NCBI GenBank assembly: GCA_035582835.1
Contig: JAYKAV010000479.1
Coordinates: forward strand, 13,053-77,052
DNA length: 64,000 bases
Direction: 5' to 3'
Origin: Phoebastria nigripes
Lineage: Eukaryota; Chordata; Aves; Procellariiformes; Diomedeidae
Below the pieces are notes generated by a model, which saw nothing but the letters and a program-made list of their open reading frames with translations, made no database searches and was not told the origin of the DNA. The translations under genes were made by a program, and so were the position numbers. Within the stretch, counting starts at the first letter, position 1. Every line of letters begins with the position of its first letter. Positions 48,228 to 56,109 of the stretch are shown here, piece after piece.

Positions 48228-49628
48228 GAGGAAGATTACCTGCAAGTGGATAGAAAATGCTTCAGATGAGACTAGTGCTAGAATGACCAAAAAGCTGAGA
48301 AGTCCTAACTGTGTATTTTTAAAAAGCCCCAGTCCCCAAGAGTTATCAGATGAGATTTTTGACCCGTTTCTGCACTATAAAAATAAATGCATCAGAGAAT
48401 TCACATGCAGTCTCAAAGGACATGCCCTGGGGATGCAGAATTATCTTTAATTTCAATTGAGAGACCCACAAGAGGGATTAAGATATTAAATACACTGAAG
48501 AACCGGGGCGGGAGGGGATGACAGGGAGAGTACCCTGAGATCGGTTAGAGCTCCCAAACGCATCACAGCCATAATAGTTTGGCAACCCGACATCCAACGG
48601 TTGCAGCCAGGAAAACAAAAAGTGTGTGCGCATCACTTAATATCTAATTAAAAGCCACAATTCCCCTGCAAAAACATCTTAGCATTTTGAGGTCCAAACG
48701 CTTCAGAACAGACAAACCCAATTCTCCCCGGACTCTGCACAGGGCTGTACTCCCGCAGAAGCCCCAGTTTCTAATAGCTCCCATTAAAATAGCCCCAGCA
48801 GTAATTGCACAATCCCCCTCTTCCTCCCATTAATACGGCGTGAGCCGCCAAGACGCTGCACCACTGAGCGCCAGAGAGAGCCTAAGCTCGGCTTTGGAAA
48901 AGCACTAGCTTCATTGCAAAACTAAGCAAAATGCAATGGAAAGGTGCCTTCCCAGGCAGGCGAGCCTACGAGAAACATCGTATGACTGAAAAGGGGATGT
49001 GACTCATTCAAAGCAATAATCGTTTGCCCTAGGAAAGCAAGCAAAAGTTTTGCAAAGCCATAGCCAACTCCAGCATGCTGTCCGTGGAGGAAAAATTCAC
49101 AATGGGTCTTTTTTTTTTTTTTTTTTTTTTTTTTGGAAGCCCAAAATAGACTACGGCAGTTTGGGGTTCGCATAACACGAACCATCAACTGTCACATTCT
49201 CAGCTGCTTTACAGAATATGCTATAGCAGCTAACTCATCCCGACAGAGAACGAGTATCTGTCCTTTGGTTAAATAGCCTTGAAAGAAGATGAGCAATGTT
49301 ATCAGAAAACATTAACAGGAGATCAGCATGTTTTCTCTGGGCTGTGTGGGTCTCATGGAAAACACCAGCAGAATAACAATACGCCACAAAGCAAGGCAGA
49401 TTTCATTACTTTGGAGTGCCTGCACTTGCTCATAACCTGGATTTACACACTGCAAATCCTCTGATCTGATTACCTCCAGTGATCACGTAAAACACCGGCT
49501 TTAAACTCTTTGCCTCAGTGATAAAACAGCCACTTTGATTCACAACGACACATTCACAATAAAGTATACTGTAAACGTACCTGTCCACAGCCGGGGGCAT
49601 TGCACACAAACGGCCTGTCGTCTCCCAT
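5446..49628 (-). CDS. ATF7: ATF7, cyclic AMP-dependent transcription factor ATF-7 (whole spliced CDS)
   Basis: ATF7 is a nuclear bZIP transcription factor of the ATF2/ATF7/CREB5 family. It binds CRE/AP-1-type sites as a homodimer or with Jun/Fos partners, and p38/JNK signalling activates it. I read eleven coding exons on the minus strand: 49628-49581, 24305-24209, 21020-20902, 18206-18072, 17423-17266, 14650-14551, 12723-12610, 11478-11332, 9980-9783, 8462-8354 and 5663-5446. The phases agree throughout and give 480 codons plus TGA. Domains in order: C2H2 finger at residues 9-31 (C9, C14, H27, H31), TPTPT at 51-55, IKEEE at 105-109, Pro/Ser/Thr-rich middle at about 134-306, basic region at about 319-353, leucine zipper with leucines 357, 364, 371, 378 and 385, and tail to 480. 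ATF7 rather than ATF2 or CREB5 is indicated by the STGGRRRRTVDEDPDER stretch and the SQSAGR C-terminus. All introns are GT-AG except the one after the fourth exon listed from the 5' side as residues 49-88, which is GC-AG. Confidence 0.97.
5664..8353 (-). other. ATF7 intron before the last coding exon
   Basis: Intron of 2690 nt with donor GTGAGT at the 8353 side and acceptor GCAG at the 5664 side. It contains an AT-rich stretch around 6270-6330, an inverted repeat at 7206-7250, and an A-rich/GAAA tract at about 7727-7761. I recognise no gene or transposon. Confidence 0.8.
7206..7250. repeat. Inverted repeat with perfect 11-bp arms
   Basis: TTCCTATTATT at 7206-7216 is exactly complementary to AATAATAGGAA at 7240-7250, with a 23-nt loop. 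It lies in an ATF7 intron. No function can be assigned. Confidence 0.7.
8354..8462 (-). CDS. ATF7: ATF7 exon, residues 373-408 (rest of the leucine zipper)
   Basis: Encodes NEVTLLRNEVAQLKQLLLAH and onward to KKTQGYL. It carries zipper leucines 378 and 385 and the LLLAHKDCPVTA-QKK block typical of the ATF2/ATF7/CREB5 group. The acceptor is CAATCTCAG/AAT and the donor CTCG/GTGAGT; the Glu409 codon is split after its first base. The exon is 109 nt. Confidence 0.97.
8463..9782 (-). other. ATF7 intron inside the leucine zipper
   Basis: Intron of 1320 nt with a GTGAGT donor and a CTCAG acceptor. A 246-codon plus-strand open frame spans 9068-9808 but resembles no protein and runs antisense into the bZIP exon. 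Nothing else is recognised. Confidence 0.8.
9783..9980 (-). CDS. ATF7: ATF7 bZIP exon, residues 307-372
   Basis: Encodes the basic DNA-contact region and the first zipper heptads. The NRAAASRCR signature spans residues 339-347, flanked by RRRR (319-322) and QKRK (348-351), which also make a nuclear localisation signal. Zipper leucines 357, 364 and 371 are present. Thr366 replaces the Ser that I recall in human. The acceptor is CATCTCCAG/GTT and the donor AGC/GTGAGT. At 198 nt with phase 0 at both ends, skipping would remove DNA binding but keep the reading frame. Confidence 0.98.
9981..11331 (-). other. ATF7 intron upstream of the bZIP exon
   Basis: Intron of 1351 nt with the weak donor GTCTGC and a CTCCAG acceptor. 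It contains a two-copy 19-bp tandem duplication at 10622-10659. No other feature is recognised. Confidence 0.75.
10622..10659. repeat. Two-copy 19-bp tandem duplication
   Basis: The unit CCATYTGGGTTCAGTAACT occurs at 10622-10640 and 10641-10659 with a single T/C difference. This looks like a small local duplication. Confidence 0.85.
11332..11478 (-). CDS. ATF7: ATF7 exon, residues 258-306
   Basis: Encodes RLKASLTASSSLNGSNLVVG and onward to PSPAQPQ. The STMVTARPEQSQIL-QHPDAP block matches ATF7. The first third is more diverged from the mammalian sequence, as expected of a linker. The acceptor is TTTAACAG/AGG. The donor inferred from homology is CAG/GTCTGC, which is weak at intron positions 3, 4 and 6. 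The exon is 147 nt, phase 0 at both ends. Confidence 0.93.
11479..12609 (-). other. ATF7 intron, no feature seen
   Basis: Intron of 1131 nt with a GTAAGT donor and an AACAG acceptor. I recognise no repeat or gene in it. Confidence 0.8.
12610..12723 (-). CDS. ATF7: ATF7 exon, residues 220-257
   Basis: Encodes LARPMSMVPNIPGIPGPPIN and onward to HSEAKM. The MVPNIPGIPGPP motif is shared by ATF2 and ATF7. The acceptor is CCCCGATAG/CTG and the donor ATG/GTAAGT. At 114 nt with phase 0 at both ends, the exon is symmetric and could be skipped in frame. Confidence 0.96.
13378..13382. repeat. Target site duplication, left copy
   Basis: AACCC immediately before the LTR, identical to 13976-13980 immediately after it. 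Confidence 0.85.
13642..13649 (+). promoter_or_regulatory. CRE-like octamer in the LTR
   Basis: TGATGTCA lies 9 bp before the LTR TATA box. It differs from the CRE consensus TGACGTCA by one C-to-T change at the CpG, the change expected from methyl-CpG decay. Binding is inference. Confidence 0.45.
13659..13664 (+). promoter_or_regulatory. LTR TATA box
   Basis: TATAAA in the U3 part of the LTR, about 185 bp before the ATTAAA signal, as expected of a retroviral promoter. Confidence 0.7.
13844..13849 (+). promoter_or_regulatory. LTR polyadenylation signal
   Basis: ATTAAA followed by a T-rich stretch, in the expected R-region position downstream of the LTR TATA box. Confidence 0.65.
13976..13980. 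repeat. Target site duplication, right copy
   Basis: AACCC immediately after the LTR, matching 13378-13382. This shows a clean integration. Confidence 0.85.
14551..14650 (-). CDS. ATF7: ATF7 exon, residues 186 (part) to 219
   Basis: Encodes SPTGSLPLVVQLANGQTMPV and onward to QMPSVIS. The LANGQTMPVLPGPPVQMPSV block is characteristic of ATF7 and is related to the equivalent block in ATF2. The acceptor is TTTCTCCAG/G, completing Gly186. The donor is TCG/GTGAGA in phase 0. The exon is 100 nt. Confidence 0.96.
14651..17265 (-). other. ATF7 intron, mostly unique sequence
   Basis: Intron of 2615 nt with a GTAAGT donor and a CTCCAG acceptor. A short stretch at about 17168-17215 (containing TTTAGGTACCTAATTA) resembles the AGGTGCCTAA palindromic repeat seen elsewhere in the window, but it is too short to be sure. 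Nothing else is recognised. Confidence 0.7.
17266..17423 (-). CDS. ATF7: ATF7 exon, residues 134-185 and part of 186
   Basis: Encodes EITSKPVIISTPTPTIVRPG and onward to PPSNRQL, a Pro/Ser/Thr-rich and probably disordered segment that is very similar to human ATF7. The acceptor is CTCTTCAG/GAG. The donor is CTTGG/GTAAGT, so the Gly186 codon is split after two bases. The exon is 158 nt. Confidence 0.96.
17424..18071 (-). other. ATF7 intron with a MIR-like remnant
   Basis: Short intron of 648 nt with a GTAGGT donor and a CTTCAG acceptor. The only recognisable content is the SINE remnant at 17537-17645. Confidence 0.8.
17537..17645 (-). repeat. MIR-like SINE remnant
   Basis: The plus strand reads AAACTGAGGCATGGAGGGG, then GACTTACCCAACGCCACACTG, which is the reverse complement of the MIR core (TGTGACCTTGGGCAAGTCAC, then CTCAGTTTC). 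It is old and diverged. Family assignment is from memory of the consensus. Confidence 0.65.
18072..18206 (-). CDS. ATF7: ATF7 exon, residues 89-133 (TPDIKIKEEE region)
   Basis: Encodes SAGALDMSLPSTPDIKIKEE and onward to PQNKEK. Thr100-Pro101 is a proline-directed phosphorylation site equivalent to human Thr112 in the longer numbering (from memory). IKEEE at 105-109 fits a psi-K-x-E sumoylation motif. The acceptor is CCTGTAG/AGT and the donor AAG/GTAGGT. At 135 nt with phase 0 at both ends, the exon could be skipped without a frameshift. The end of the segment (ASNPQSPQN) differs from the mammalian sequence that I recall. Confidence 0.95.
18207..20901 (-). other. ATF7 GC-AG intron
   Basis: Intron of 2695 nt between residues 88 and 89. 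The donor reads GCAAGA (20901-20896) after AAAAAG, and the acceptor reads CCTGTAG. It contains a T25-G-T9 run at 18501-18535 and a short CA repeat at 18459-18471. No transposon is recognised. The open frame continues from the exon into this intron as far as about 20683. Confidence 0.85.
18501..18535. repeat. Poly(T) tract
   Basis: T25, one G, then T9. Length is likely to be unreliable in a draft assembly. Confidence 0.9.
20902..21020 (-). CDS. ATF7: ATF7 exon, residues 49-88 (TPTPT activation segment)
   Basis: Encodes DQTPTPTRFLKNCEEVGLFN and onward to EDDEKK. Thr51 and Thr53 correspond to the stress-kinase-regulated threonines of the ATF2/ATF7 activation domain. The acceptor is AACAG/AT, completing the split Asp codon. 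The exon must end at AAAAAG/GCAAGA for the frame to continue into the next exon, so its donor is GC rather than GT. Without splicing the frame stays open for 72 more codons into the intron. The length of 119 nt fits the phases on both sides. Confidence 0.95.
21785..22340 (-). mobile_element. Ancient CR1 LINE 3' fragment (turtle-like type)
   Basis: On the plus strand the stretch follows the reverse complement of an old amniote CR1 3' end block by block. It has CATAGATTTTTAAGC, then GCCTGACCTCCTGCATAAAAC, then the diverged 'slow-alignment' region through TGATTTCAAA and GGAGAGTCTCC, then GGCTCTCAGGGCTCTTTTC, then ATAACCTCTCTCGTCCTAC near the 5' end. It is highly diverged and has no open frame. 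The assignment rests on remembered consensus. Confidence 0.7.
23944..23979. repeat. Poly(A) tract, 36 bp
   Basis: An uninterrupted run of A followed by C5 and A8. It has no visible retroposed gene attached. Confidence 0.9.
24209..24305 (-). CDS. ATF7: ATF7 exon, residues 17-48 (second half of the zinc finger)
   Basis: Encodes RFTNEDHLAVHKHKHEMTLK and onward to TDSVIIA. It supplies His27 and His31 of the C2H2 finger, completing the pattern C-X4-C-X12-H-X3-H begun in the start exon 25 kb away. The acceptor is TTTCAG/AGG and the donor GCAG/GTATGT; the Asp49 codon is split after its first base. The exon is 97 nt. In-frame Met33 lies just after the finger and could serve as an alternative start if transcription began downstream of the first coding exon. 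Confidence 0.97.
24661..25600. promoter_or_regulatory. Intragenic CpG island
   Basis: By eye count there are about 46 CpG dinucleotides in 24661-25260, close to the number expected from base composition, whereas the rest of the intron is CpG-depleted. CpGs are also dense at 25460-25570. It begins about 355 bp upstream (in ATF7 orientation) of the zinc-finger exon 24209-24305. It has no TATA box that I would defend. It could be an alternative promoter, an enhancer or an orphan island. Confidence 0.6.
28645..28800 (+). repeat. MIR-like SINE remnant
   Basis: Contains CCCATTTCCCATCTGAGCAATG, then GATAATTCCCTC, then GGCTGTAAGGATTAATTCGC, then ATGTGCATAAAGTGCC. These follow the MIR 3' half in order (CATCTGTAAAATGGG, ATAATA, TTGTGAGGATTAAATG, GTAAAGCGC). 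It is old and diverged. Confidence 0.65.
28796..28850 (-). mobile_element. Short ancient CR1 3' end
   Basis: GATTCATAGATTTTAAAGGC, then GGGACCATTACAATTATCTG, on the plus strand, is the reverse complement of the old amniote CR1 3' terminus. It follows directly on the MIR-like remnant. Similarity fades after about 28850. Confidence 0.6.
31800..31890 (+). repeat. MIR-like SINE remnant
   Basis: GGCTCGAATCCCAGC followed by GTGTGACCTTGGGCAAGCC matches the MIR core in order and spacing. The first motif is the tRNA-derived B-box, which explains why this spot looks tRNA-like. Confidence 0.7.
37330..37570. promoter_or_regulatory. Short CpG-rich patch
   Basis: About 24 CpGs fall within 180 bp (37381-37560) by eye count, far above the surrounding intron. 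It includes a GC-box-like GGGGCGGAG at about 37501. Its size is below the usual CpG-island length. It could be a small promoter or enhancer. No transcript evidence is visible. Confidence 0.5.
39307..39382. repeat. AT-rich imperfect palindrome
   Basis: CCAGGATA at 39307-39314 is the exact complement of TATCCTGG at 39375-39382. Inner parts also pair imperfectly (CATATAAA with TTTATATAG, ATGTA with TACAT). A CT repeat follows at about 39388-39402. Confidence 0.55.
43265..43350. mobile_element. Palindromic MITE-like relic with AGGTGCCT motif
   Basis: The order CTCAGATTTCCAAAGACATAA, then AGCTCCTACCTCATTAAATCAG, then TGTTAGGTGCCTGAATTCTTTAG follows a common palindromic amniote repeat in which the left half is the complement of the right half. 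Family name not known to me with certainty. Diverged. Confidence 0.5.
47435..47885 (+). mobile_element. Ancient CR1 LINE 3' fragment (turtle-like type)
   Basis: Reads in CR1 sense. TTAAGGGGTGACTTGATC is followed by AACAAGATCCACAGCCTGG, then AGACTGGAAATAAGGCATAA, then the region around CCAAGGGCTGTGGTG and TCCATCACTGG, then GAGGTCAGGTTAGATCACAA. These are the successive landmarks of an old amniote CR1 3' end. The frame is broken throughout. Confidence 0.75.
48182..48217. repeat. Poly(A) tract with one N
   Basis: A run of 36 positions, one of them N, followed by A-rich GAGA sequence. Confidence 0.9.
49109..49134. repeat. Poly(T) tract, 26 bp
   Basis: Uninterrupted T run about 450 bp from the ATF7 start exon, on its intron side. 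Confidence 0.9.
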
Positions 49629-49649
49629 ATTTCATGCAGCTGAGCTAAG
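49581..49649 (-). CDS. ATF7: ATF7 start exon: 5'UTR end plus residues 1-16
   Basis: The coding part is 49628-49581 and encodes MGDDRPFVCNAPGCGQ, the first half of the C2H2 zinc finger (Cys9 and Cys14). The donor is CAG/GTACGT in phase 0. The exon begins after a pyrimidine-rich acceptor ending CTCCTCAG (AG at 49651-49650), so about 21 nt of 5'UTR are included and a further upstream noncoding exon must exist. The start ATG has A at -3 and G at +4, a strong Kozak context. A second ATG lies 7 nt upstream, in another frame and in a weak context. Choosing the downstream ATG reproduces the known ATF7 N-terminus. Confidence 0.95.
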
Positions 49650-49994
49650 CTGAGGAGAAAGGAGAGAAGAGGAAATTGTTAAATAAGCTAAAAAAATTAA
49701 AAATATCAAGAGCAGAAGCTGCCCTTTGCAGGGCTGTAATTAATCAACGCTGTGCTCACAGGGAAGGAGGATCTCTTTGTGCCCTAGACACAATCAGGGA
49801 AGAGAAATTAATCCAACCCAAGTTTAAATAAGACTTCAGAGGGCCCAGTCGATTTTTCACATATGAAGAGAGCGCGCTGCATGGCAGCTAGAAGGGCTCA
49901 TTGGGAACCGTGACAGTGAGACAGTGCGGGCCAGTGGGTAGGAAAGGAGCAGGAGTTTTCCACACCTGGGCTCCCACCAAGGCCCACCACCAAT

Positions 49995-50075
49995 TCTCTG
50001 AAGGGCCAAGGGGCTTTCTGCATCTCAGTGTCACCACCTGCAAGACGGGGACGACGCTCATCTCTTGCAAAGGAC
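49995..50075 (+). repeat. Possible MIR-like SINE remnant
   Basis: GCATCTCAGTGTCACCACCTG, then CAAGACGGGGACGACG, resembles the MIR segment CCTCAGTTTCCTCATCTGTAAAATGGGG. It is short and diverged, so the call is weak. Confidence 0.35.
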
Positions 50076-53000
50076 CGCCTGGCGCAGCAAAGACCTACGA
50101 AACATCCCCCAGACGGCGGGTGTCGAGGAAGGGCACAGCCTGCTTCACCCTCCCTTAGTATTTACAGTAGAAAGCACAGACACATAAGCAAAGACAGTGA
50201 CAATCTACAGGAGAAAAAAAAAGTGCAAGCAAGAAGCCATCAAATAAATCCAAGTCCTCTCTATGTACAAGTTATATTTTCAATGGGAGAGAACTAAAAT
50301 TTGTCATTTAATTAATTAAGGGATTATAGGAGTGGTGCTCCGTTTTACAAGGCAATAATCTGGCTCCCTAGTGGGTAAACTACAAGGCTGATGGCAGGGG
50401 TAGTTTATCACAGATTATAGCCAAGGATAACAAAACACTCAGTCCTATTATGCTACAAGTGAAGCTATTCTTATTAATAAAAAATAAGAGTAAATAAAGT
50501 AACCCCCACCACCTCAAATTCAAGAAATAATGGTTCCCTCCACCCACTGATATTTTTATAGCAGGATTTTAAAAAGCTATAATAAAGCAAATGCTATCTC
50601 TTCAGGGGGTTTACTGTGCGAACACGTTCTGGCTGTTCATGTTGCTTCCAGCATCTCTCACTCCAAGTTCGGCACTTGGCTTCAGCAACGCATGTCAGCT
50701 TGCTACAGCCAAGAGCAGAAATGAAACCAGAACGCAGCCAAAATGCGTTCACGAAGACACAGGCTCTTTTAGTTAGCTTTTTGCATTTCTAACCATTAAT
50801 ACACGCACGCACACACACACTGAGCAGCAGCTAGAGGGTGGGGAGACTTGTTATTTTTAGGAGCTATATGAGAAAGTGCTCCAAGAACGCGACTTAGCAG
50901 CAGAGGGTGAATGCATGTGCTACAGAAAACAGTCCCCTTTTGCTTTTATTGAAAAGACGCAGAAATCAATTATTGCTTAACATGAAAAAAAGATTATTTT
51001 TCTATCACCATGTGCTAGGGCAGTGTGCAGCTAAAATGGGTGGCTACAAGAGGTGGAATTCCCCTCCCTGACCGCTGGCTCAGCCGCAGCACACAACGGC
51101 AACAACCAAAAGCTATGAGAAAGCAGCTGCCAGTTCTTCTCCCACAAAAAGGGGAGAGATGTCCACAACACTAGACTATGTTTGGATTTATTAAGCAAAA
51201 CGCCAGGGCCTATGCAAACACAAACTCACAAAGGATAAATGGCCCTCTCACAAATGGAACGGGCGAGCAGCCAAAATGCTCCCTAGCATAGGACAAGCGT
51301 AATAATAAAGGCAATAAAGATAGCCAGGAACATCCACCCACCACAGCAGCCCCCCAGAGAAGCCCACAGAAGTGAAACGGGGCTTGCAGAACTGGAGGGT
51401 GGCACGGCAGGAGATGACAGCAGCTCTGTATCGGAAGATTAAATCCTGGCGAAGGCTAGCCTTGAGGTGACTTGGGCGCAGATGACAGCAAGATGAGTCT
51501 GAGTGAGGACACATTAAAAAGATAGGACTCTTCATACCATCCTTCTGAACTTCCACCGAAGCTCCAAACTGGGAACTCGAGAAACCAAAATACTGACCCA
51601 TTGCTCCTGCCTGCTAAACAAACGGGCATCTCGCCTCCATCTCTCCACAACCAACTGTTCCTCCTCCAAGAGGAATCTCCTTCAGGCCCTGAAGCAGCTG
51701 ACTTACGTGCATCTGCTGCATCCTAACAGCGGACATACGAGCTGCTGTCACGACTTGCTCTGAAGGCACAGAGAAGCCCAGGCTTCCTCAGGAAGATTTA
51801 ACATGCAAAAGTAGTCTCTAGCAAGGAGGGATGAAGAGGTCAAACCTTCTTGTAATACCAAACCACTGCTCAGATCAACTCCCTGACACTGCAAAGAGGA
51901 GAAGCACAAAACTGATTAAACATTTTTTATCACCTGCACTTGAGATCCAAAAATATTGCACCCAAACCTTCCAGTTAGCTGCACAAAAAGCTACAGCTCT
52001 GAATGAGTTAAGACACAGGGCTTAGTCCTTCATCACCCACTCCTAGCAGAGGGCAGCCCAATTACTACTCTTTCTGTAAGAAAATAGTAAGAGAAATCAG
52101 ACCAGACACAAAAGAAACATCAACTCGATGCCTACTAGAGTTATTTTACCCTCACCTTTGCAGTATGGCAGCTGGTAAGACTATGATATCAGGACACAGA
52201 CCAAATAAAAGTCAACAATTGCTGTCTTGGGCAGCCTGGACCTTGTTTTTTTCCCCTCCCAACAGTCTTTCTTTGCTCCTGTCTTCCCTGCCCATAAGAG
52301 ACAAGGATCTGTCCCACAGCTCTCAGCACAGCCAAGGCTCCCGGGAGCTGCAGTCTGTGTTGTCTATCAAGCTAAAGGTAGACACAAGAGTCATTAGTTC
52401 CAGATTTCTTAATCCCTATTTAGTCAAAGATTCGTGCATGCTTTGACAAGTTGGTTACCTGCCTACAAAGTGAGGGGCACAAGTTTGCACTCGTGGGGGC
52501 TCACGGGGTCATGTTTGAACAGCACTTTGACGATGTAAATAGCACCAGGAACGACCATACGTAGAGCTGGCAAGCTAAGCACGTGGCCATACGAGAGCCT
52601 GAAAGCTCCTCTCAAGAGTCCTCACAGCCAGGTACGCTGGTGAACTGATCTACAAAGGGAGCCTGGGGCATCAGTTTTTACAGTCTGTTCTCAAACTAAC
52701 CACAAAAATCAGAAGTCCTCTGCTAGTCCAGCACCACGTTCAGCAACTGTCAAGTGATTAAGCAGCTCCAAGTTAAGAGCTATGGTACTGAGACAGCAGC
52801 AAAGTCACACACCTTTAAAGGACAGTTGTAATGCCCCTTGCTGTCAAAGTCAGGCTGGTGCTGGAAGTGTTCGAAGACTGTTTAAATCACCCTCATGCAT
52901 TTGAACTCGGTTGCGTGGGATGAGGTTGGGGATGTGTTTATTCCATCAACAAACAAATCTTATTGTTAAACATGCAGCATAATTATTATGGAGTGAGACT

Positions 53001-54384
53001 GCTGTATTTCACAAGGCAGCCAACCCTATGCTTTTTTAATTAACACAGGTCAGAGATCTGTCCTTACCGCTGTCATTTAAGCAGCTTGCTGCCTTTGCCA
53101 ATATGAAGAACTTCGGGGTCTCTCTACCTCATATTTATGCTTCCGATGCATATAAAAAGCTATTTGAGAAATTAAAGAAATGGATCAGCTGTCACTCCCG
53201 GGGCTTTGATAATGCTAACTGAAACGGAGAGCAGGAAAACAAAACAAAAACCCAATGGCATTTCAGGCTGCCTGCCAGCTACTTCTGATAGCATAACAAG
53301 CAGCTCTATTAAAAAAAAATTGGGACCAACANACTGCAAAAACCTCAGTTTACTAGATCTTGCAAAGTGTCAGGAGGATTCACTCATTCTTTAAAGAAAG
53401 ATTTAGCTGCTCGTTCACTACAGAATATGACTGGTATGTACATACATGTGCTCAGATTTATATCACATTTAGTCAGGATAAATTGCTTCAATAAATTCTA
53501 TTCTTAAGAACAGGCAGAATAAGCAGATGATTGGATACTGGGAACACATTCTCATTCCTCTTCCTGCAGCCGCGGGACAGTATTTCACTGTTTTGATGAT
53601 TTTTAGCATGTTGGAAACAGCAAGGGGAAGCGAAGAAATGCAGACAGATTACTGAAGCGTGCTTCAAAGTTCTGTCAGCACAGACCTGACAAGCAGCTGC
53701 TGTCTCACGGAAAACAGAAAAGACATTTTCAACCAAAAGAGACTGTGTTCCCCAAGTCTGTATGTGTGTTTCTCTCTCTCTTGCCTTATTAAGTCATGCA
53801 AATAACCTATAGGCTATCTGTAAAAAGAAGTAAACCCAAAGCCACACTTCGCAGCAGTCTCGAGCGTGTGTTGTGCTGATAATCAGGCACCCCTTGGAGT
53901 TTGCACAGGGTATTTAAGAGTACAAATTTTCTGAAGACTAGCTTGTATAGAGCAGCGCTCTCAATGGGAGCAATTCCTCTGGAGCATGCACAGCATGCAG
54001 AAAACAGAATAAACATGAGCTTTGCATCCAAAGGTGCATCTGCTCTGTAGTGGATCTCATTCCCACCTTCAGCCGCAACTTTAACTCCTCACCAAAGCAA
54101 CTGCAGCATCGCAAGGGGATGTTTGCAAAACCGGACAAGTGTAGCCAGGAGAACAGCCACACTTCAGCATTTCTCCAGCACTGCTTATCCAAGGGTGTCA
54201 GCGCTGACAGAGCAATGACGACTTTTTCCTGAAGTTAATCTCGTTCTCTATTTGTTAGCGACATCGCCTCTTCCTACTTCTGGCATGGAGATAAATGGGA
54301 AGTATTATGTGGAGTGGTTCTGTGCATGCCAGGATGCTGGGCTGACATCGAGATGTGAAAGAAGTGAGGCAGAGCCCCGGCGCA

Positions 54385-54465
54385 ACGTTCACCCAAGCCC
54401 TATTCCCAGCTGCGTACCTGCCTTGTGCCGTGATCTTGGGCAACCCACTTACGATTGCTTTGCAG
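54385..54465 (+). repeat. MIR-like SINE remnant
   Basis: TTCCCAGCTGCGTACCTGCC, then GTGATCTTGGGCAACCCACTT, matches the MIR core (CCCAGCTCTGCC, then GTGACCTTGGGCAAGTCACTT) in order and spacing. Confidence 0.6.
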
Positions 54466-56109
54466 CTAGAGAAGACGAACCCTCTAGAGATCAAATGCAC
54501 ACCCACGTAGGCTCCACTTATTCAATTGCTGCATGAATTGCATTTGTAGGCTATGAAGATATTTAAAGTTTTGATTCCGCAAGGAACTCATGCGCAAAGC
54601 CTTTTGTTAATTCAGGTCCTTAGCTGGGAGGGATCGCATGCGTTTTTAAAGGAAAAAGCAATCAAGTCACAGCTGATGCGTAATAAAGTTAAGTATTTTG
54701 CTGTGTGTGCTATGAGGCAGCATGTTTTAAATGTCCATTAACAAGAGAACATTTTGGGCAGCCTGAGGCCTTACTGATAGCAGAGGGCTTCTATTAAGTT
54801 CAGAAGAACTACAAGACATTGTTTTAGAGACGATTATTGGTCTGACGAAGAAAGAATTGGGAGACAATCTACTTTAGTTTGAGGCTTTGGAAAATCTGAG
54901 TCAAGAGTGTGAACATAGTGGTGCAGACGCCACATCAATTTTGTGTGCAATACACCAAGCATGCTGCAGATTGCTTAATAAATAATTCAGTCAGCAGACC
55001 CACCTGAAACTTGCTGGAAGAATTCCCTTGTGAAGAGTCAAGAGAATTAAAAAGAAAACCCTCAAACAAATCAAAATATCAAATTAGCACCTGCAGAACT
55101 CAAACCATAGAAAATCCCCTTAGAACCATGGAGGCTCATAAATGAAAAATCTATCACAGGCTGAACCTGGGCACAAGAGCTTGCTCTCAGCAATGAAGAA
55201 GGTGGCAATTTGCCCCTATAAGGGACATGAGGAAACCTACAGGCTTTGATACAGCTGCACTGAAGAGGAGACTACTTACCACTTTCGGACCGTTTTATCC
55301 TCTCAAAGTTTAAACCTAACAGAAGAAGGTCTTCTCCACGTTTCGGAATATATACCTGTTACCTTAGATCAAATATATTTAGAACTATGTTTTAACTAAC
55401 CTGTTTGCAATGCCTGGTGTAGACAGGATCAACTGTAATCCAAGGTAGCCGTGAGGATCCCTAATCTAGGCAAGCCCCTGCAGAGGGAAGGTAGACAGGT
55501 GGAAGTGAAGAGTTTTGCCTGCAGCACCAGTGCCAGCACAGGAAGAGATTACACGCCACGATGTTCGCTGTGCCTCCTTCTACACCATGGAAAGAGAAGA
55601 GAAGGGTCTTCCGAAAGAGCTGTGTAAGGCCACAGCAGGAGCTGGATAAGCCTTTGCCAATTTTGTGATGACAAAGCATATTGTTATTTGGAGGAGATGC
55701 ACAAACCTCCCACTACCACCATTTTAGGGACATAAAACTCCACGTACTTTTCAAATGGGTGCTTTGGAAGTTGCTTTGCTATTATTCTTCCCTATGACTC
55801 TTCACAGAAGTCCACCAGGAAGCAAGAGAGTGCAAATGAGTTGCTGGGATTGGGAAACAGGAAGGGGGTCCAGTCTAGGACCTTCTACTTGAGAGTCTTT
55901 TTAGTAGACAGCTCATTTCCCCCAGCACAGGCCCTCCCTCTCTTGCACACAATTCTCAGTCTAATAGGAAAGTTCTGCCTTTTCCCACCATTACTGCTGA
56001 ATTTCTCTATCATCCCTTTTCCCCCCACCAACATCCATGCATGCACACACCTTAGTCATCCCAATCCCCTGCCNCCTCCCTGGATGAGGGCATTAGCTGG
56101 CAGGTACAT

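Larger units (their letters stand above)
24306..49580 (-). other. ATF7 large intron splitting the zinc finger
   Basis: Intron of 25,275 nt with a GTACGT donor and a TTTCAG acceptor. It holds two CpG-rich patches (24661-25600, 37330-37570), MIR-like remnants (28645-28800, 31800-31890), old CR1 pieces (28796-28850, 47435-47885), a palindromic MITE-like relic (43265-43350), an AT-rich imperfect palindrome (39307-39382) and several homopolymers (for example 26563-26591 T-rich, 30121-30139 T, 40806-40827 A, 48182-48217 A, 49109-49134 T). I see no convincing exon. Much of the rest is unique sequence in which I cannot recognise anything. Confidence 0.75.
24271..49635 (-). promoter_or_regulatory. Overlapping upstream ORF in the ATF7 leader (spliced)
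   Basis: An upstream ATG at 49635-49633 opens a frame that overlaps the ATF7 start codon. It runs through the rest of that exon, is spliced to the zinc-finger exon, and ends at a TAA at 24273-24271, giving 29 codons. Its context is weak (T at -3, A at +4), whereas the ATF7 ATG is strong, so leaky scanning would be expected. Known principle: an overlapping uORF can lower or stress-modulate translation of the main frame. Whether it is translated here is inference. Confidence 0.5.
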
